A DNA stretch of 64,000 nucleotides from Chryseobacterium takakiae (GTDB lineage Bacteria > Bacteroidota > Bacteroidia > Flavobacteriales > Weeksellaceae). Positions 1 through 8,124 of this stretch are shown in pieces. Positions within the stretch are counted from its first letter, which is position 1; each line of letters opens with the position of its first letter. Made by a program: the position numbers and the translations under genes. The DNA lies in the NCBI RefSeq assembly GCF_900129385.1, contig NZ_FQVO01000002.1:124001-188000 (forward strand), given 5' to 3'. The notes below the pieces were generated by a model. That model was not told the DNA's origin, searched no databases, and saw only the letters and a program-made list of their open reading frames with translations.

Positions 1-41
1 TCTTTTTCCAGATGCTTGTGTTTTTTGATGTTGTTGGTATT

Positions 42-377
42 TTAAACTTCGTCGTCAGAATCAATAGTGTAGGTTCTGCTTTTGAAGTCTTTGTCATGCT
101 TTTCTGATATTACATCCTCACCCTTCTCGTTAATGATGAAATCTGTGGACTCATTAAACATCTCCTGAAAACTTTTAAAATCCTCTTTATAAAGATAAAT
201 TTTATGCTTCTCGAATGTAGCTTCTCCATTCTCCCCGAAGTTTTTTTTACTTTCGGTAATCGTAAGATAATAATCTCCTGCTTTCGTCTCGCGCACATCA
301 AAGAAATAAGTTCTTCTCCCTGCTTTTAACACCTTCGTGAAAATTTCATTTTCATGGCGTTCCTTGTATTCACTCAT
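42..377 (-). CDS. PUR-family DNA/RNA-binding protein (DUF3276)
   Basis: A 111-residue protein resembling the Bacteroidota DUF3276/PUR-alpha-like family, small single-domain proteins that bind single-stranded nucleic acid. Visible features are the basic and aromatic N-terminal half (GRRTYFFDVRETKAGDYYL), typical of a PUR beta-strand repeat, and an acidic C-terminal tail. There is no signal peptide, so it should act in the cytoplasm. It is transcribed alone from a TATATTTG promoter just upstream. The family assignment is by recognition of the sequence; the cellular role in this phylum is not settled. Confidence 0.85.
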   Translation of the reverse strand: MSEYKERHENEIFTKVLKAGRRTYFFDVRETKAGDYYLTITESKKNFGENGEATFEKHKIYLYKEDFKSFQEMFNESTDFIINEKGEDVISEKHDKDFKSRTYTIDSDDEV

Positions 378-406
378 TGTTAGATATTTTTTAATCTTGT
401 TAAGAA

Positions 407-414
407 CAAATATA
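407..414 (-). promoter_or_regulatory. -7 promoter element for the PUR gene
   Basis: On the minus strand this reads TATATTTG, matching the Bacteroidota -7 consensus TAnnTTTG, about 30 bases before the start codon of the PUR gene. Confidence 0.6.
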
Positions 415-476
415 AAAGTTTTCTTTTAATCACAAAATTTTTTTTATGATTTATTTAACATTTGTGAAAGAATGGG

Positions 477-2138
477 CTATGCAGTTACGGAATTGTTAAT
501 TTCAGTCAGATTAAGAATTTTATCTGCACTTTGTGCGCTAGACTCTCTGTGTGTGATGATTATAGAAGTTGCATTATGAATTTTTCTTTCAATATTTTCA
601 AGGATGTTCTGTTCGGTTTCAGTATCCAAAGCTGACAGGGAATCATCAAAAATAATGATGCTCGGATCCTTAATCAGTGCTCTTGCAATACAGATTCTTT
701 GTTTCTGACCTCCCGAAAGCATCACGCCGCGCTCACCTACCATAGTTTTGTATTGATCTTTAAACCCTACAATATTTTTATCAACGTCCGCAATTTTTGC
801 ATATTCCACTACTTTTTCATGGGTAGGATGATCTATGGCAAAACCAATATTATTTTCAATAGAATCAGAGAAAAGATAACTCTCCTGCGGAATATATCCA
901 ATGAGTTTTCTGTAATTATTTAAGTTATGCTCTTTTAGATTTTTTCCGTCAATTAAAATTTCCCCTTCTGTGGGGTCAATAAGCCTGCAGAGTAACAAAG
1001 CTATCGTTGATTTTCCGCTACCGGTTTTCCCCATAATGGCTAAAGATTCTCCGGCTTTCACTGTGAAACTGAGATTTTCAAGGGCTTTAATTCTGGTGTT
1101 TGGATAAACATAAGATACATTTCGGAATTCAATATCTCCTTTAATGGGATAATTTTCAAAATTACGGTTTACGATTTCCGATTTCTTATCCATAAATTCA
1201 TTAATTCTCTGCATGGATGCTTCAGCTCTCTGGTTTACCGAAGTTACCCAGCCTACCATAGAGAAAGGAAATATCAGCGTATTGATGTACATAAAGAAAT
1301 CTGCAATCTTACCGATGCTTAGTTCTCCTGCAATATATTTCTGTCCGCCGATCCAGATAATGGCAACATTCAAAAGACCGATCACAAAAAGGATGATGGT
1401 GAAGAAGTAGGCTTCCGTTTTGGCAAGATCCAATGCTTTATCCTGATAGTCCGTCACTTTTATGCCGTAGTTCTTTTCAATATATTTTTCACGGGCGAAA
1501 AATTTCACAACACGGATTCCCGAAAAACTGTCCTGCACAAAAGTGGAGATGGCCGACTGGCTTTTCTGCATGATTTTCGATTTTTTATTGATAATGGAAC
1601 TTACCTTATAAATAGCATATGAAAGAAGCGGTAGGGGAAGCAAGGTCCAAAGCGTCATGGACACATCCGTCTTCAGCATATAAATTGCAGTGATGATGAC
1701 AAGAACCAGTAAGTTGGCAACGTACATCACGCCGGGGCCAAGGTACATTCTTACCGCTACAACATCTTCACTCAGCCTGTTCATAAGATCTCCGATGGTG
1801 GTCTGCTTATAATCGGTTAATGACAAATCCTGATAGTGTCTGTAGATTTTGTTTTTCAGTTCGTACTCAATTCTTCTGGAAGCAACAATAATCGTTTGCC
1901 GCATCATAAAGGTAAAAAAGCCTGTGAGAAGAGAGCATCCTACAATAATGGCAACATAAATCAACACCTGCCTGTTGAAGCCAAGATTTCCGTTGCGGGT
2001 AAGCTCGTCCACCGATTTTCCTACGAACTGAACTTTATAGATATTAAAGAAATTACTGGCAATGATAAATAATACCCCCCAAAATAATAATATTTTGTGT
2101 TTCCAGAAGTAAGGGTTCAGAGTTTTTAAAGCTTTCAT
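477..2138 (-). CDS. ABC transporter, fused permease and ATPase (exporter)
   Basis: A 553-residue half-transporter of the ABC exporter type. The N-terminal ~310 residues hold the transmembrane domain with hydrophobic helices. The C-terminal ATPase has Walker A (GKTGSGKST, about residue 370), the signature LSGGQKQR (about 474) and a Walker B followed by DD rather than DE (FDDSLSALD), a variant also seen in MdlA-type exporters. It would act as a homo- or heterodimer in the inner membrane; the substrate cannot be told from sequence, and drugs or lipids are both possible. It is divergent from nusB, with 90 bases between the two starts. Confidence 0.9.
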   Translation of the reverse strand: MKALKTLNPYFWKHKILLFWGVLFIIASNFFNIYKVQFVGKSVDELTRNGNLGFNRQVLIYVAIIVGCSLLTGFFTFMMRQTIIVASRRIEYELKNKIYRHYQDLSLTDYKQTTIGDLMNRLSEDVVAVRMYLGPGVMYVANLLVLVIITAIYMLKTDVSMTLWTLLPLPLLSYAIYKVSSIINKKSKIMQKSQSAISTFVQDSFSGIRVVKFFAREKYIEKNYGIKVTDYQDKALDLAKTEAYFFTIILFVIGLLNVAIIWIGGQKYIAGELSIGKIADFFMYINTLIFPFSMVGWVTSVNQRAEASMQRINEFMDKKSEIVNRNFENYPIKGDIEFRNVSYVYPNTRIKALENLSFTVKAGESLAIMGKTGSGKSTIALLLCRLIDPTEGEILIDGKNLKEHNLNNYRKLIGYIPQESYLFSDSIENNIGFAIDHPTHEKVVEYAKIADVDKNIVGFKDQYKTMVGERGVMLSGGQKQRICIARALIKDPSIIIFDDSLSALDTETEQNILENIERKIHNATSIIITHRESSAQSADKILNLTEINNSVTA

Positions 2139-2148
2139 AAACTTTTAC

Positions 2149-2156
2149 AAATTTAC
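2149..2156 (-). promoter_or_regulatory. -7 promoter element for the ABC transporter
   Basis: Minus-strand TAAATTTG, matching TAnnTTTG, lies 11 bases before the ATG, which leaves only a very short leader. Confidence 0.55.
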
Positions 2157-2199
2157 GAAAATGTCATCATACTACGAATCCGATAAATTTTAAATTTCG

Positions 2200-2207
2200 T
2201 ATCTTTG
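2200..2207 (+). promoter_or_regulatory. -7 promoter element for nusB operon
   Basis: TATCTTTG, the most common form of the Bacteroidota -7 box, lies 22 bases before the nusB ATG. No clear TTG -33 box was found at the usual spacing. Confidence 0.65.
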
Positions 2208-2228
2208 CGCCCATAAAAAGCTCTTTGA

Positions 2229-3134
2229 ATGTTAGGAAGACGACAAATCCGTGAAAAAGTAGTACAGACTGTGTATTCATATTACCAGAATCCTGTGAAG
2301 TTTGATGTATTAGAGAAAAACATGTTTACCGGAATAGAGAAGATTTACCATCTCTATATCTACGAATTGAATTTTCTGGTAGGACTGAAAGAACTGGCGG
2401 AAAACCAGATCGAGATCGGTAAAAATAAATTTATTAAAACCGATGCTGATATTAATCCTAACCAAAAATTCATCAACAATAAGGTTTTGCTTAAGCTGGA
2501 AGAAAACCCGGAACGGTTATTCTTTACAGGCCAGCACAAGCAGCTTAAGTGGGATTTGCATGACGATCTTCTGGTAAAAACGTTCCAGAGAATTACTGCC
2601 GGAAAAAGATATCAGGATTTTATGAAGGAAGAATCTTATTCTTTTGAAGAAGATCAGAAGTTTATCGGTAAATTATTTTTACGATATATCGCTGAAAACG
2701 ATGATTTTCATGATTATCTGGGAGATAAGGAACTTTCCTGGTATGATGATATCCACATTGCCAATTCTATGGTTCAGAAAACAATCGGGTTTTTAAAGGA
2801 AGATGAAGAAAGCAGAACCTTGATTAAAATGATTAAAGATGATGAAGATAAAACTTTTGCCATCAAACTTTTAAGAAATACACTGGACAGCTGGGAGAAT
2901 AACGAGAAGAAACTGGAAGAAAGACTGGAAAACTGGGATCTGGAAAGGGTTTCACTCATGGATAAAGTAATCCTGTCTACAGCGCTTACGGAACTTGATA
3001 ATTTTCCTTTTACCCCTTCAAGAGTTATCATTAATGAATATATCGAGATTGCCAAAGTATTTGCCACAGATCGCTCCAATATTTTCATTAACGGAATTTT
3101 GGATAAATACTGTAAAGATTTAAATAGAATATAA
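2229..3134 (+). CDS. nusB: Transcription antitermination factor NusB (long form)
   Basis: A 301-residue NusB, about twice the length of the proteobacterial protein. The N-terminus starts with the NusB-like MLGRRQIREKVVQTVYSY, and the C-terminal ~110 residues (WDLERVSLMDKVILSTALTE... INEYIEIAKVF) match the all-helical NusB RNA/NusE-binding core. The extra middle segment is normal for Bacteroidota. NusB joins NusE (S10) on boxA RNA for rRNA antitermination. It heads an operon with a DUF1573 lipoprotein (10-base gap) and yajC (4-base gap). Confidence 0.93.
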   Translation: MLGRRQIREKVVQTVYSYYQNPVKFDVLEKNMFTGIEKIYHLYIYELNFLVGLKELAENQIEIGKNKFIKTDADINPNQKFINNKVLLKLEENPERLFFTGQHKQLKWDLHDDLLVKTFQRITAGKRYQDFMKEESYSFEEDQKFIGKLFLRYIAENDDFHDYLGDKELSWYDDIHIANSMVQKTIGFLKEDEESRTLIKMIKDDEDKTFAIKLLRNTLDSWENNEKKLEERLENWDLERVSLMDKVILSTALTELDNFPFTPSRVIINEYIEIAKVFATDRSNIFINGILDKYCKDLNRI

Positions 3135-3144
3135 ATATTTCAAT

Positions 3145-3651
3145 ATGAAAAAGACGTTATCAATTATCGCTTTATCAGTAATCGGTTTTGGATTTGTTTC
3201 TTGTAAGAAGGAAAACAAAGAAAGTCAGGAAAAACTTCTTACCGAAAGACCGGATATTCACAGAACTGCTCCGGCAGACTCTGCAGGGGTGACAGCAACT
3301 CCTGAAACGGCAGCTCCGGCTCCTGTATCCAACCAGCCATTAACTACAATCGCTCTTTCTGAAAGCAACTTCGATTTCGGAAAAATAAAAAAAGGGGATA
3401 AAGTAGAACACATATATGAAATTACAAATACAGGAACTAATCCTCTGGTAATATCAGAAGTAAAACCGGGATGCGGATGTACCGCTCCGGATTTTACCAA
3501 AGAACCGATTATGCCGGGTAAGAAAGGGAAAATTACCTTGCATTTTGATTCTACCAACTTTGACGGAAACGTAAACAAATATGCGGATGTTTTTGCCAAT
3601 GTAGAAAAAGCGCCTATCAAATTAACATTCACCGCGAATATTCAACCTTAA
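3145..3651 (+). CDS. DUF1573 domain lipoprotein
   Basis: 168 residues with a lipoprotein signal peptide (lipobox FVSC, Cys at about residue 20), a Pro/Ala-rich linker, then a DUF1573 immunoglobulin-like domain. The domain shows the typical FDFGKIKKGDKVEH start and the GCGCTAPDF motif. DUF1573 proteins are common periplasmic or outer-membrane lipoproteins in Bacteroidota with no firm function. The gene is co-transcribed between nusB and yajC, a conserved order that may only reflect shared expression. Confidence 0.88.
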   Translation: MKKTLSIIALSVIGFGFVSCKKENKESQEKLLTERPDIHRTAPADSAGVTATPETAAPAPVSNQPLTTIALSESNFDFGKIKKGDKVEHIYEITNTGTNPLVISEVKPGCGCTAPDFTKEPIMPGKKGKITLHFDSTNFDGNVNKYADVFANVEKAPIKLTFTANIQP

Positions 3652-3655
3652 TATC

Positions 3656-4027
3656 ATGAATTTATTATCAATTTTTTTACAGGCTCCGGCTCCGGGGGGA
3701 AACTCTAACATGATGCTGATTATGATGGGGGTGATGTTTGTCGGTTTTTATTTTTTAATGATAAGACCGCAAATGAGAAAACAAAAGCAAGAGAAGAATT
3801 TCCAGGAAACGCTTAAGGTAGGAACCAGAGTAGTTCTTACATCCGGTCTTCACGGGAGGATTGCGCAGGTTCAGGATGATGGTTTTGTGATCGAAACATT
3901 ATCGGGAAAGTTAAAATTTGAAAAAGCGGCTGTTTCCAGAGAATTTACGGAAGCCCGTTTTGGAGATAAAGCTAAAGCTGCAGAAAAAGCAGAAGACAAA
4001 AAGGAAATAGAAACTGATAAGAAATAA
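3656..4027 (+). CDS. yajC: Preprotein translocase subunit YajC
   Basis: 123 residues with a single N-terminal transmembrane helix (residues ~17-37, MMLIMMGVMFVGFYFLMIRP) followed by a cytoplasmic domain with the YajC signature LKVGTRVVLTSGLHGRI and a Lys/Glu-rich tail. YajC associates with SecDF at the Sec translocon. It is the last gene of the nusB operon and is followed by a strong terminator. Confidence 0.95.
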   Translation: MNLLSIFLQAPAPGGNSNMMLIMMGVMFVGFYFLMIRPQMRKQKQEKNFQETLKVGTRVVLTSGLHGRIAQVQDDGFVIETLSGKLKFEKAAVSREFTEARFGDKAKAAEKAEDKKEIETDKK

Positions 4028-4055
4028 ATCTTTCCGGTTTTAAAAAGATACTTCG

Positions 4056-4097
4056 TTTCGGCGGGGTGAGCGAAGCTCACCCCGCCGAAACTTTTTT
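4056..4097 (+). terminator. Strong intrinsic terminator after yajC
   Basis: A perfect 16-base inverted repeat (TTTCGGCGGGGTGAGC at 4056-4071 and its complement at 4075-4090) with a GAA loop is followed by CTTTTTT. The stem is much more GC-rich than its surroundings. Confidence 0.9.
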
Positions 4098-4132
4098 ATA
4101 GAAGCTTTTTTTCAAAGATGATGTACAAAGGC

Positions 4133-4215
4133 TGTCATTCTGAACGAAGCGAAGCGTAGTGAAGAATCTATAAAATTTAAACCAGACTATAAATTTCTCC
4201 TTCGTCAAAATGACC
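4133..4215. repeat. Dispersed palindromic repeat (GTCATTCTGA family)
   Basis: Begins TGTCATTCTGAACGAAG, continues to GAAGAATCT at 4169 and ends with an inverted, imperfect copy of the start (CTTCGTCAAAATGACC at 4200-4215). The same core words GTCATTCTGA and GAAGAATCT recur in the element at 54287-54411. It overlaps the apparent upstream extension of the next gene, which argues for the later start there. Confidence 0.6.
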
Positions 4216-4275
4216 AGAAAGCATTTAGAATTGTGTTTATTTGTGAAAACATTCGTGAAATTCGCGTTTAAAAAA

Positions 4276-4283
4276 TATCTTTG
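4276..4283 (+). promoter_or_regulatory. -7 promoter element for the SDR gene, leaderless arrangement
   Basis: TATCTTTG ends only 4 bases before the ATG at 4288. Transcription starting about 4-6 bases past the box would give an mRNA with no leader. Confidence 0.55.
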
Positions 4284-4287
4284 CTAC

Positions 4288-5019
4288 ATGAATAAAAACA
4301 CAAATAAAACGGTTCTCATCTTAGGAGGGAATTCCGATGTTGCCAAAGAAAGTATTAAACATTACTTTCAAAAAGGATTTTCTGTAATGGCAGCATCCCG
4401 GAATACAAAATCACTGGAAGAATTTGTCTCGGAAAATAGTTTCCATGCAAAGGTTGCAGTTTTATTTTTCGATGCGACGGATTTTGATTCCCACCGGAAA
4501 TTTTATGATGACCTTCCCGTAAAGCCTCATATTGTTGTGTATGCAGCTGGCTTTTTAGTTGAAAATAAAAAAGCGCTGTTAGATTTCCATAGTGCAGAGC
4601 AGATGATGCGGGTAAACTATATGGGAGCGGTTTCAATTTTAAATGTTATTGCCACAGATGAAAGCAATAAAAATTTAGAAAGAATTATCGGATTATCATC
4701 CCTCTCAGGAGTCCGCGGGCGGAAAAGTAATTTTGTATATGGCAGTACCAAAGCAGCTTTTACCACCTATCTTGCCGGCTTAAGACAGGAATTAAAACAA
4801 AGAAATGTTATTGTTAATGCTTTGGTGATCGGTTATATTGATACGAAAATCAATCAGGGTTTAGCTTTGAATAAAAACCTGATCATGCAGCCTGATTACG
4901 TTGCAAAATTCATCGTGAATGCAGGGCATTCTTTTACCATTGTCCCGAATTTCAAATGGAAAATCATTTATCATATTCTGAAGCTGTTGCCGGAAAGTCT
5001 GGTGGCTAAGTTACCTTAG
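4288..5019 (+). CDS. Short-chain dehydrogenase/reductase
   Basis: A 243-residue SDR-family oxidoreductase. The N-terminal Rossmann motif is degenerate (LILGGNSDVAKE, replacing TGxxxGxG), with NAG replaced by YAAG. The catalytic set is present as SS...YGSTKAA (Tyr and Lys in YxxxK). The substrate is unknown. The reading frame is open upstream to 4210, but that stretch lies in a repeat and before the TATCTTTG promoter, so the ATG at 4288 is preferred. It converges with the next gene, and the two stop codons overlap. Confidence 0.85.
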   Translation: MNKNTNKTVLILGGNSDVAKESIKHYFQKGFSVMAASRNTKSLEEFVSENSFHAKVAVLFFDATDFDSHRKFYDDLPVKPHIVVYAAGFLVENKKALLDFHSAEQMMRVNYMGAVSILNVIATDESNKNLERIIGLSSLSGVRGRKSNFVYGSTKAAFTTYLAGLRQELKQRNVIVNALVIGYIDTKINQGLALNKNLIMQPDYVAKFIVNAGHSFTIVPNFKWKIIYHILKLLPESLVAKLP

Positions 5020-5534
5020 TTATTTTTTAATTTAGACTTTACCTTTAAAAAAGCCAAAACATCATGATATTGATTAGTTTCTTCCTCATCTAGCAAAAAA
5101 GTAAAGGGTGTCCCGAAATCAATAAAGATTAAAAGCGTTTTACCAGAAATAGTGTAGGTAACTTTTTCCCAAATAGCTCTAATGTCATATTGTTTACATT
5201 TGATATAAAAAGATTGTTCATCTAAAAACAATTCAATAGTAGAATCAAACTTTTTAATCTCATCAATGTATTGATTTATTCTAGAATTATAATTTATCTT
5301 ATTATAGCAAAAGATAAAAAAATAAATTGCAAAATAAGCTATTACAAAATATCCGAGAAATTTTAAATCAACCCTGCTATCAACTTTAAAAATACTATCA
5401 ATTATCATTAAAAATATAATGATAAACACAAAATTCTTTAAAAGTGAGGGCAATTTTTTTTTCCAGGAATAGTTGAAGTATCTTTCAAGTTGTCTTCTTG
5501 TGATCTTTTCGTTAAAATCAACGATAACTTTCAT
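5016..5534 (-). CDS. Membrane protein with YcxB-like C-terminal domain
   Basis: 172 residues. Two hydrophobic helices (about 34-52 and 57-79, FVFIIIFLMIIDSIF and FLGYFVIAYFAIYFFIF) are followed by a ~90-residue soluble domain rich in beta-strands (TIELFLDEQSFYIKC... IWEKVTYTISGKTLLIF). This layout fits YcxB-like proteins, which have no assigned role. The gene stands alone. Confidence 0.6.
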   Translation of the reverse strand: MKVIVDFNEKITRRQLERYFNYSWKKKLPSLLKNFVFIIIFLMIIDSIFKVDSRVDLKFLGYFVIAYFAIYFFIFCYNKINYNSRINQYIDEIKKFDSTIELFLDEQSFYIKCKQYDIRAIWEKVTYTISGKTLLIFIDFGTPFTFLLDEEETNQYHDVLAFLKVKSKLKNN

Positions 5535-5563
5535 GTATGATTATTTGCACAAAAGTATCAAAA

Positions 5564-7444
5564 TTACTCCATATCCTGCAACAATTCCAAAGCCTTCATC
5601 ATATCAATTCCTTTTCCTAAAACCGGTTTAAACAAATCTCCTTTTTCTTTAATTCTTTCCAAAGCATTATGAATATTAAAGTCGGTAGGTTTCATGCCTT
5701 TTTTTACTTCGCTCCAATCCAGCGGCATGGAAACGGAAGCGCCTTCTTTTGGTCTGATGCTGTAGGCGCTGGCTAAAGTCTGCCCGGTTCTGTTTTGCAG
5801 ATAATCCAGGTAAATTTTACTGTTATCTCTTTTCTGAAGGCTTCTTTCCAGCGTTGTAATTTCCGGAAGCTTTTCATGAACCTGCTTCATCAGAATATGC
5901 GCAAAATCTTTCACCTGATCAAAATCGTACTTTCCGCCCATCGGGATATACACGTGGATTCCGGTGCTTCCTGAAGTTTTACAGTAGCCTTTGATCTTAA
6001 CGGCATTTAAAACCTCATTCACCTGCAAGGCTGTTTCGATAACATCGTCAAACGTATTCTTCTTGGATGGATCCAGATCCAGCACAAGAAAGTCGGGATG
6101 ATCAAGGTCGGGCAGGGAAGAATTCCATGGATTCATGTCGATACATCCCAGATTATTAAGATAAGCAAGTGTTGCTTTGTCGTTGCAGTAAATGTAATCA
6201 ATATATTTATCGTTGGATTCTGAATAAACCTGCGTTGTCTTTACCCAGTCCGGAGTATTGTCACTGGCATCTTTCTGATAAAAATTCTGCTCTTCAATAC
6301 CGTTCGGAAAACGGTTCAGGGAAAGCGGCCGGTTTTTAAGGTGTGGTAAAATATAGTCTGCAACGGACTGGTAATATTCTATGACATCGCCTTTCGTTAC
6401 ATCATCTTTAGGAAAATAGACTTTATCCTGGTTGGTAAGCTTTACCTTGTGCCTGTTTAATGTTATTTCCTTTTCGTTCTCGGAAGGACGTGTTTTTTTA
6501 GGGGCTGTAGCTTTCATAACTTTTGGATTTTGGGTTGCTTCATCTTTTTCTCCGGCTGTGTTTTTTACCTCTTCAGCTTCTTTATCTTCGCGCAGTGCCA
6601 CGAAAACCGGATGCCGGAAAATACCGTCTTTTGTAATTTCCGAATATTTTATTTCGCATACCAGTTCCGGTTCGGTCCAGGTTACGGGCATATTGGTTTT
6701 AGGTCTGGTTTCAAATGGCGACTTTTTCACGACGATCTTTTTTAATCTTTCATGAAGTTCCATAATAGATTCGCGGTTAAATCCTGTCCCGGTATGACCT
6801 GAATAAATCAATTTGCCGTCAATGTATTTTCCCAGGATCAGGGCACCGAAACCTTCTCTCGAACCGCGGGGCTCTGTGAATCCGCAGATAATGGCTTCTT
6901 CGGTGTTGGTGAATTTTATTTTAAGCCAGTCGGAAGTACGGTGGTTTTCGGTGTAAACGCTGTCTGCTTTTTTGGCAATCATCCCTTCCAGCTTCATTTT
7001 TTTCATCTGGTTAAAAAAGGAAATGCCTTTTTCCTCAATATGATCACAATATTTGATGACATCCGTCTCAGCCAACGCTTCTTTAAGGAGTTCCTTACGT
7101 TGAATCAACGGAAGCTCTTCCGTAGAATGACCGTTCAGCCAAAGAATATCAAAAACCTGATACACCAGCGCAAGATCCGGATTGTCTCCAATTTGCTGAA
7201 GCAACTGGAAATTCGGCCTGCCGTTTTCATCGTATGCGACAATTTCACCATCCAGAATCATTTTGTGCTTCTGAAGGCTAAAATCTTGAGTAACTTTTTC
7301 AAATTTTGATAAGAAGGAGATTCCGTTTCGGGAGTAGAAGAGAGGTTTATCACTAAGATCAGCAATGGCGCGATATCCGTCCCATTTAATTTCGAAAACC
7401 CAGTCTTCATCATCAAATGCGTCAGGATGCGGTTTGGCAAGCAT
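5564..7444 (-). CDS. ligD: DNA ligase D, ligase and polymerase domains (downstream part of split ligD)
   Basis: 626 residues. The N-terminal half is an ATP-dependent ligase whose adenylation motif is EIKWDGYRA (Lys20), with EGMIAK further on, followed by an OB-type segment (EPRGSREGFGALILG). A Lys-rich linker leads to the C-terminal archaeo-eukaryotic primase-like polymerase domain, with LDLDPS metal-binding aspartates and SGSTGIHVYIPM. LigD repairs double-strand breaks with Ku. The frame stays open upstream of this ATG to an A8 run at 7529-7536, where it meets the phosphoesterase part of the same enzyme one base out of phase. The start given is simply the first ATG and may not be used. Confidence 0.85.
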   Translation of the reverse strand: MLAKPHPDAFDDEDWVFEIKWDGYRAIADLSDKPLFYSRNGISFLSKFEKVTQDFSLQKHKMILDGEIVAYDENGRPNFQLLQQIGDNPDLALVYQVFDILWLNGHSTEELPLIQRKELLKEALAETDVIKYCDHIEEKGISFFNQMKKMKLEGMIAKKADSVYTENHRTSDWLKIKFTNTEEAIICGFTEPRGSREGFGALILGKYIDGKLIYSGHTGTGFNRESIMELHERLKKIVVKKSPFETRPKTNMPVTWTEPELVCEIKYSEITKDGIFRHPVFVALREDKEAEEVKNTAGEKDEATQNPKVMKATAPKKTRPSENEKEITLNRHKVKLTNQDKVYFPKDDVTKGDVIEYYQSVADYILPHLKNRPLSLNRFPNGIEEQNFYQKDASDNTPDWVKTTQVYSESNDKYIDYIYCNDKATLAYLNNLGCIDMNPWNSSLPDLDHPDFLVLDLDPSKKNTFDDVIETALQVNEVLNAVKIKGYCKTSGSTGIHVYIPMGGKYDFDQVKDFAHILMKQVHEKLPEITTLERSLQKRDNSKIYLDYLQNRTGQTLASAYSIRPKEGASVSMPLDWSEVKKGMKPTDFNIHNALERIKEKGDLFKPVLGKGIDMMKALELLQDME

Positions 7445-7521
7445 GGGTTTAATAAAATTCTCAAGTTTTTTTTCGTCAACTAAAGAATTGAACCGCTGAA
7501 ACCGTGGTTTTACTTCTTCTT

Positions 7522-8124
7522 TTAAGACTTTTTTTTGCTGACGTTTGGGCTTTTTTTTTCCTCTAAAAATTTGGTGACTTGTGAGTTTTTGGCGGTATTT
7601 TCTTCAGCATCGTAATCGCTTTCTGCAAAATCATCTTTATGTTTGATGAGCAGCCATGAATTTTCTTCGGTATTTTTCATTTTCACCAAAGCAAACTCAC
7701 CTTTTAGCTTTTTCCCGTGAAGGATAAATTTTAAAGAACCGGCGTGAAGCTCTTTCAGTAGTTCTTTTTCATCAGAAAGCTTTGAATTGTTATCCAGGGG
7801 TTCATAGGTTCCGCTGTCCCATATTTCTACTTGTCCTGCACCATAATTGCCTTCCGGAATGTTTCCTTCAAAATCTTTATAATCATAAGGATGATCCTCC
7901 ACCATCATGGCGAGCCGTTTATCTTTAGGATCAAGAGAAGGACCTTTCGGAACAGCCCAGCTTTTTAGCACACCCTCCATTTCGAGCCTGAAATCATAGT
8001 GAAGCCTTGAGGCGGCATGTCGCTGAATCACAAAAATCAGTTTGTCTTTACTTTTTTTTGTTTTTCCTTCCGGTTCAGTGGTTTCATTAAACTTTCTCTT
8101 TGCATTGTAATCTTTTAAGGCCAT
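7522..8124 (-). CDS. ligD: DNA ligase D, 3'-phosphoesterase domain (upstream part of split ligD)
   Basis: 200 residues matching the LigD phosphoesterase domain: FVIQRHAASRLHYDFRLEM, SWAVPKGPS, MMVEDHPYDYKDFEG and GNYGAGQVEIWD. This domain trims 3' ends before ligation. It stops at TAA right after an A8 run. Reading nine A residues would continue in phase as VLKEEVKPRFQRF into the ligase part and give one ~853-residue PE-Lig-Pol protein, the usual Bacteroidota order. Its ATG overlaps the Ku stop codon (TAATG), implying translational coupling. It could be a true split gene, a slippage-controlled gene or a sequencing error. Confidence 0.88.
   Translation of the reverse strand: MALKDYNAKRKFNETTEPEGKTKKSKDKLIFVIQRHAASRLHYDFRLEMEGVLKSWAVPKGPSLDPKDKRLAMMVEDHPYDYKDFEGNIPEGNYGAGQVEIWDSGTYEPLDNNSKLSDEKELLKELHAGSLKFILHGKKLKGEFALVKMKNTEENSWLLIKHKDDFAESDYDAEENTAKNSQVTKFLEEKKSPNVSKKKS
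7529..7536 (-). other. A8 homopolymer at the ligD frame break
   Basis: On the minus strand, eight A residues follow CAGC and precede GTCTTAAA. Eight give the stop SKKKS*; nine (or -1 slippage on AAAAAAAA) join the phosphoesterase and ligase frames without any stop. Confidence 0.8.

Noticed and set aside
4210..4287. Upstream extension of the SDR reading frame
   Set aside because: It begins inside the dispersed repeat and before the TATCTTTG promoter, and its translation is not like an SDR N-terminus.
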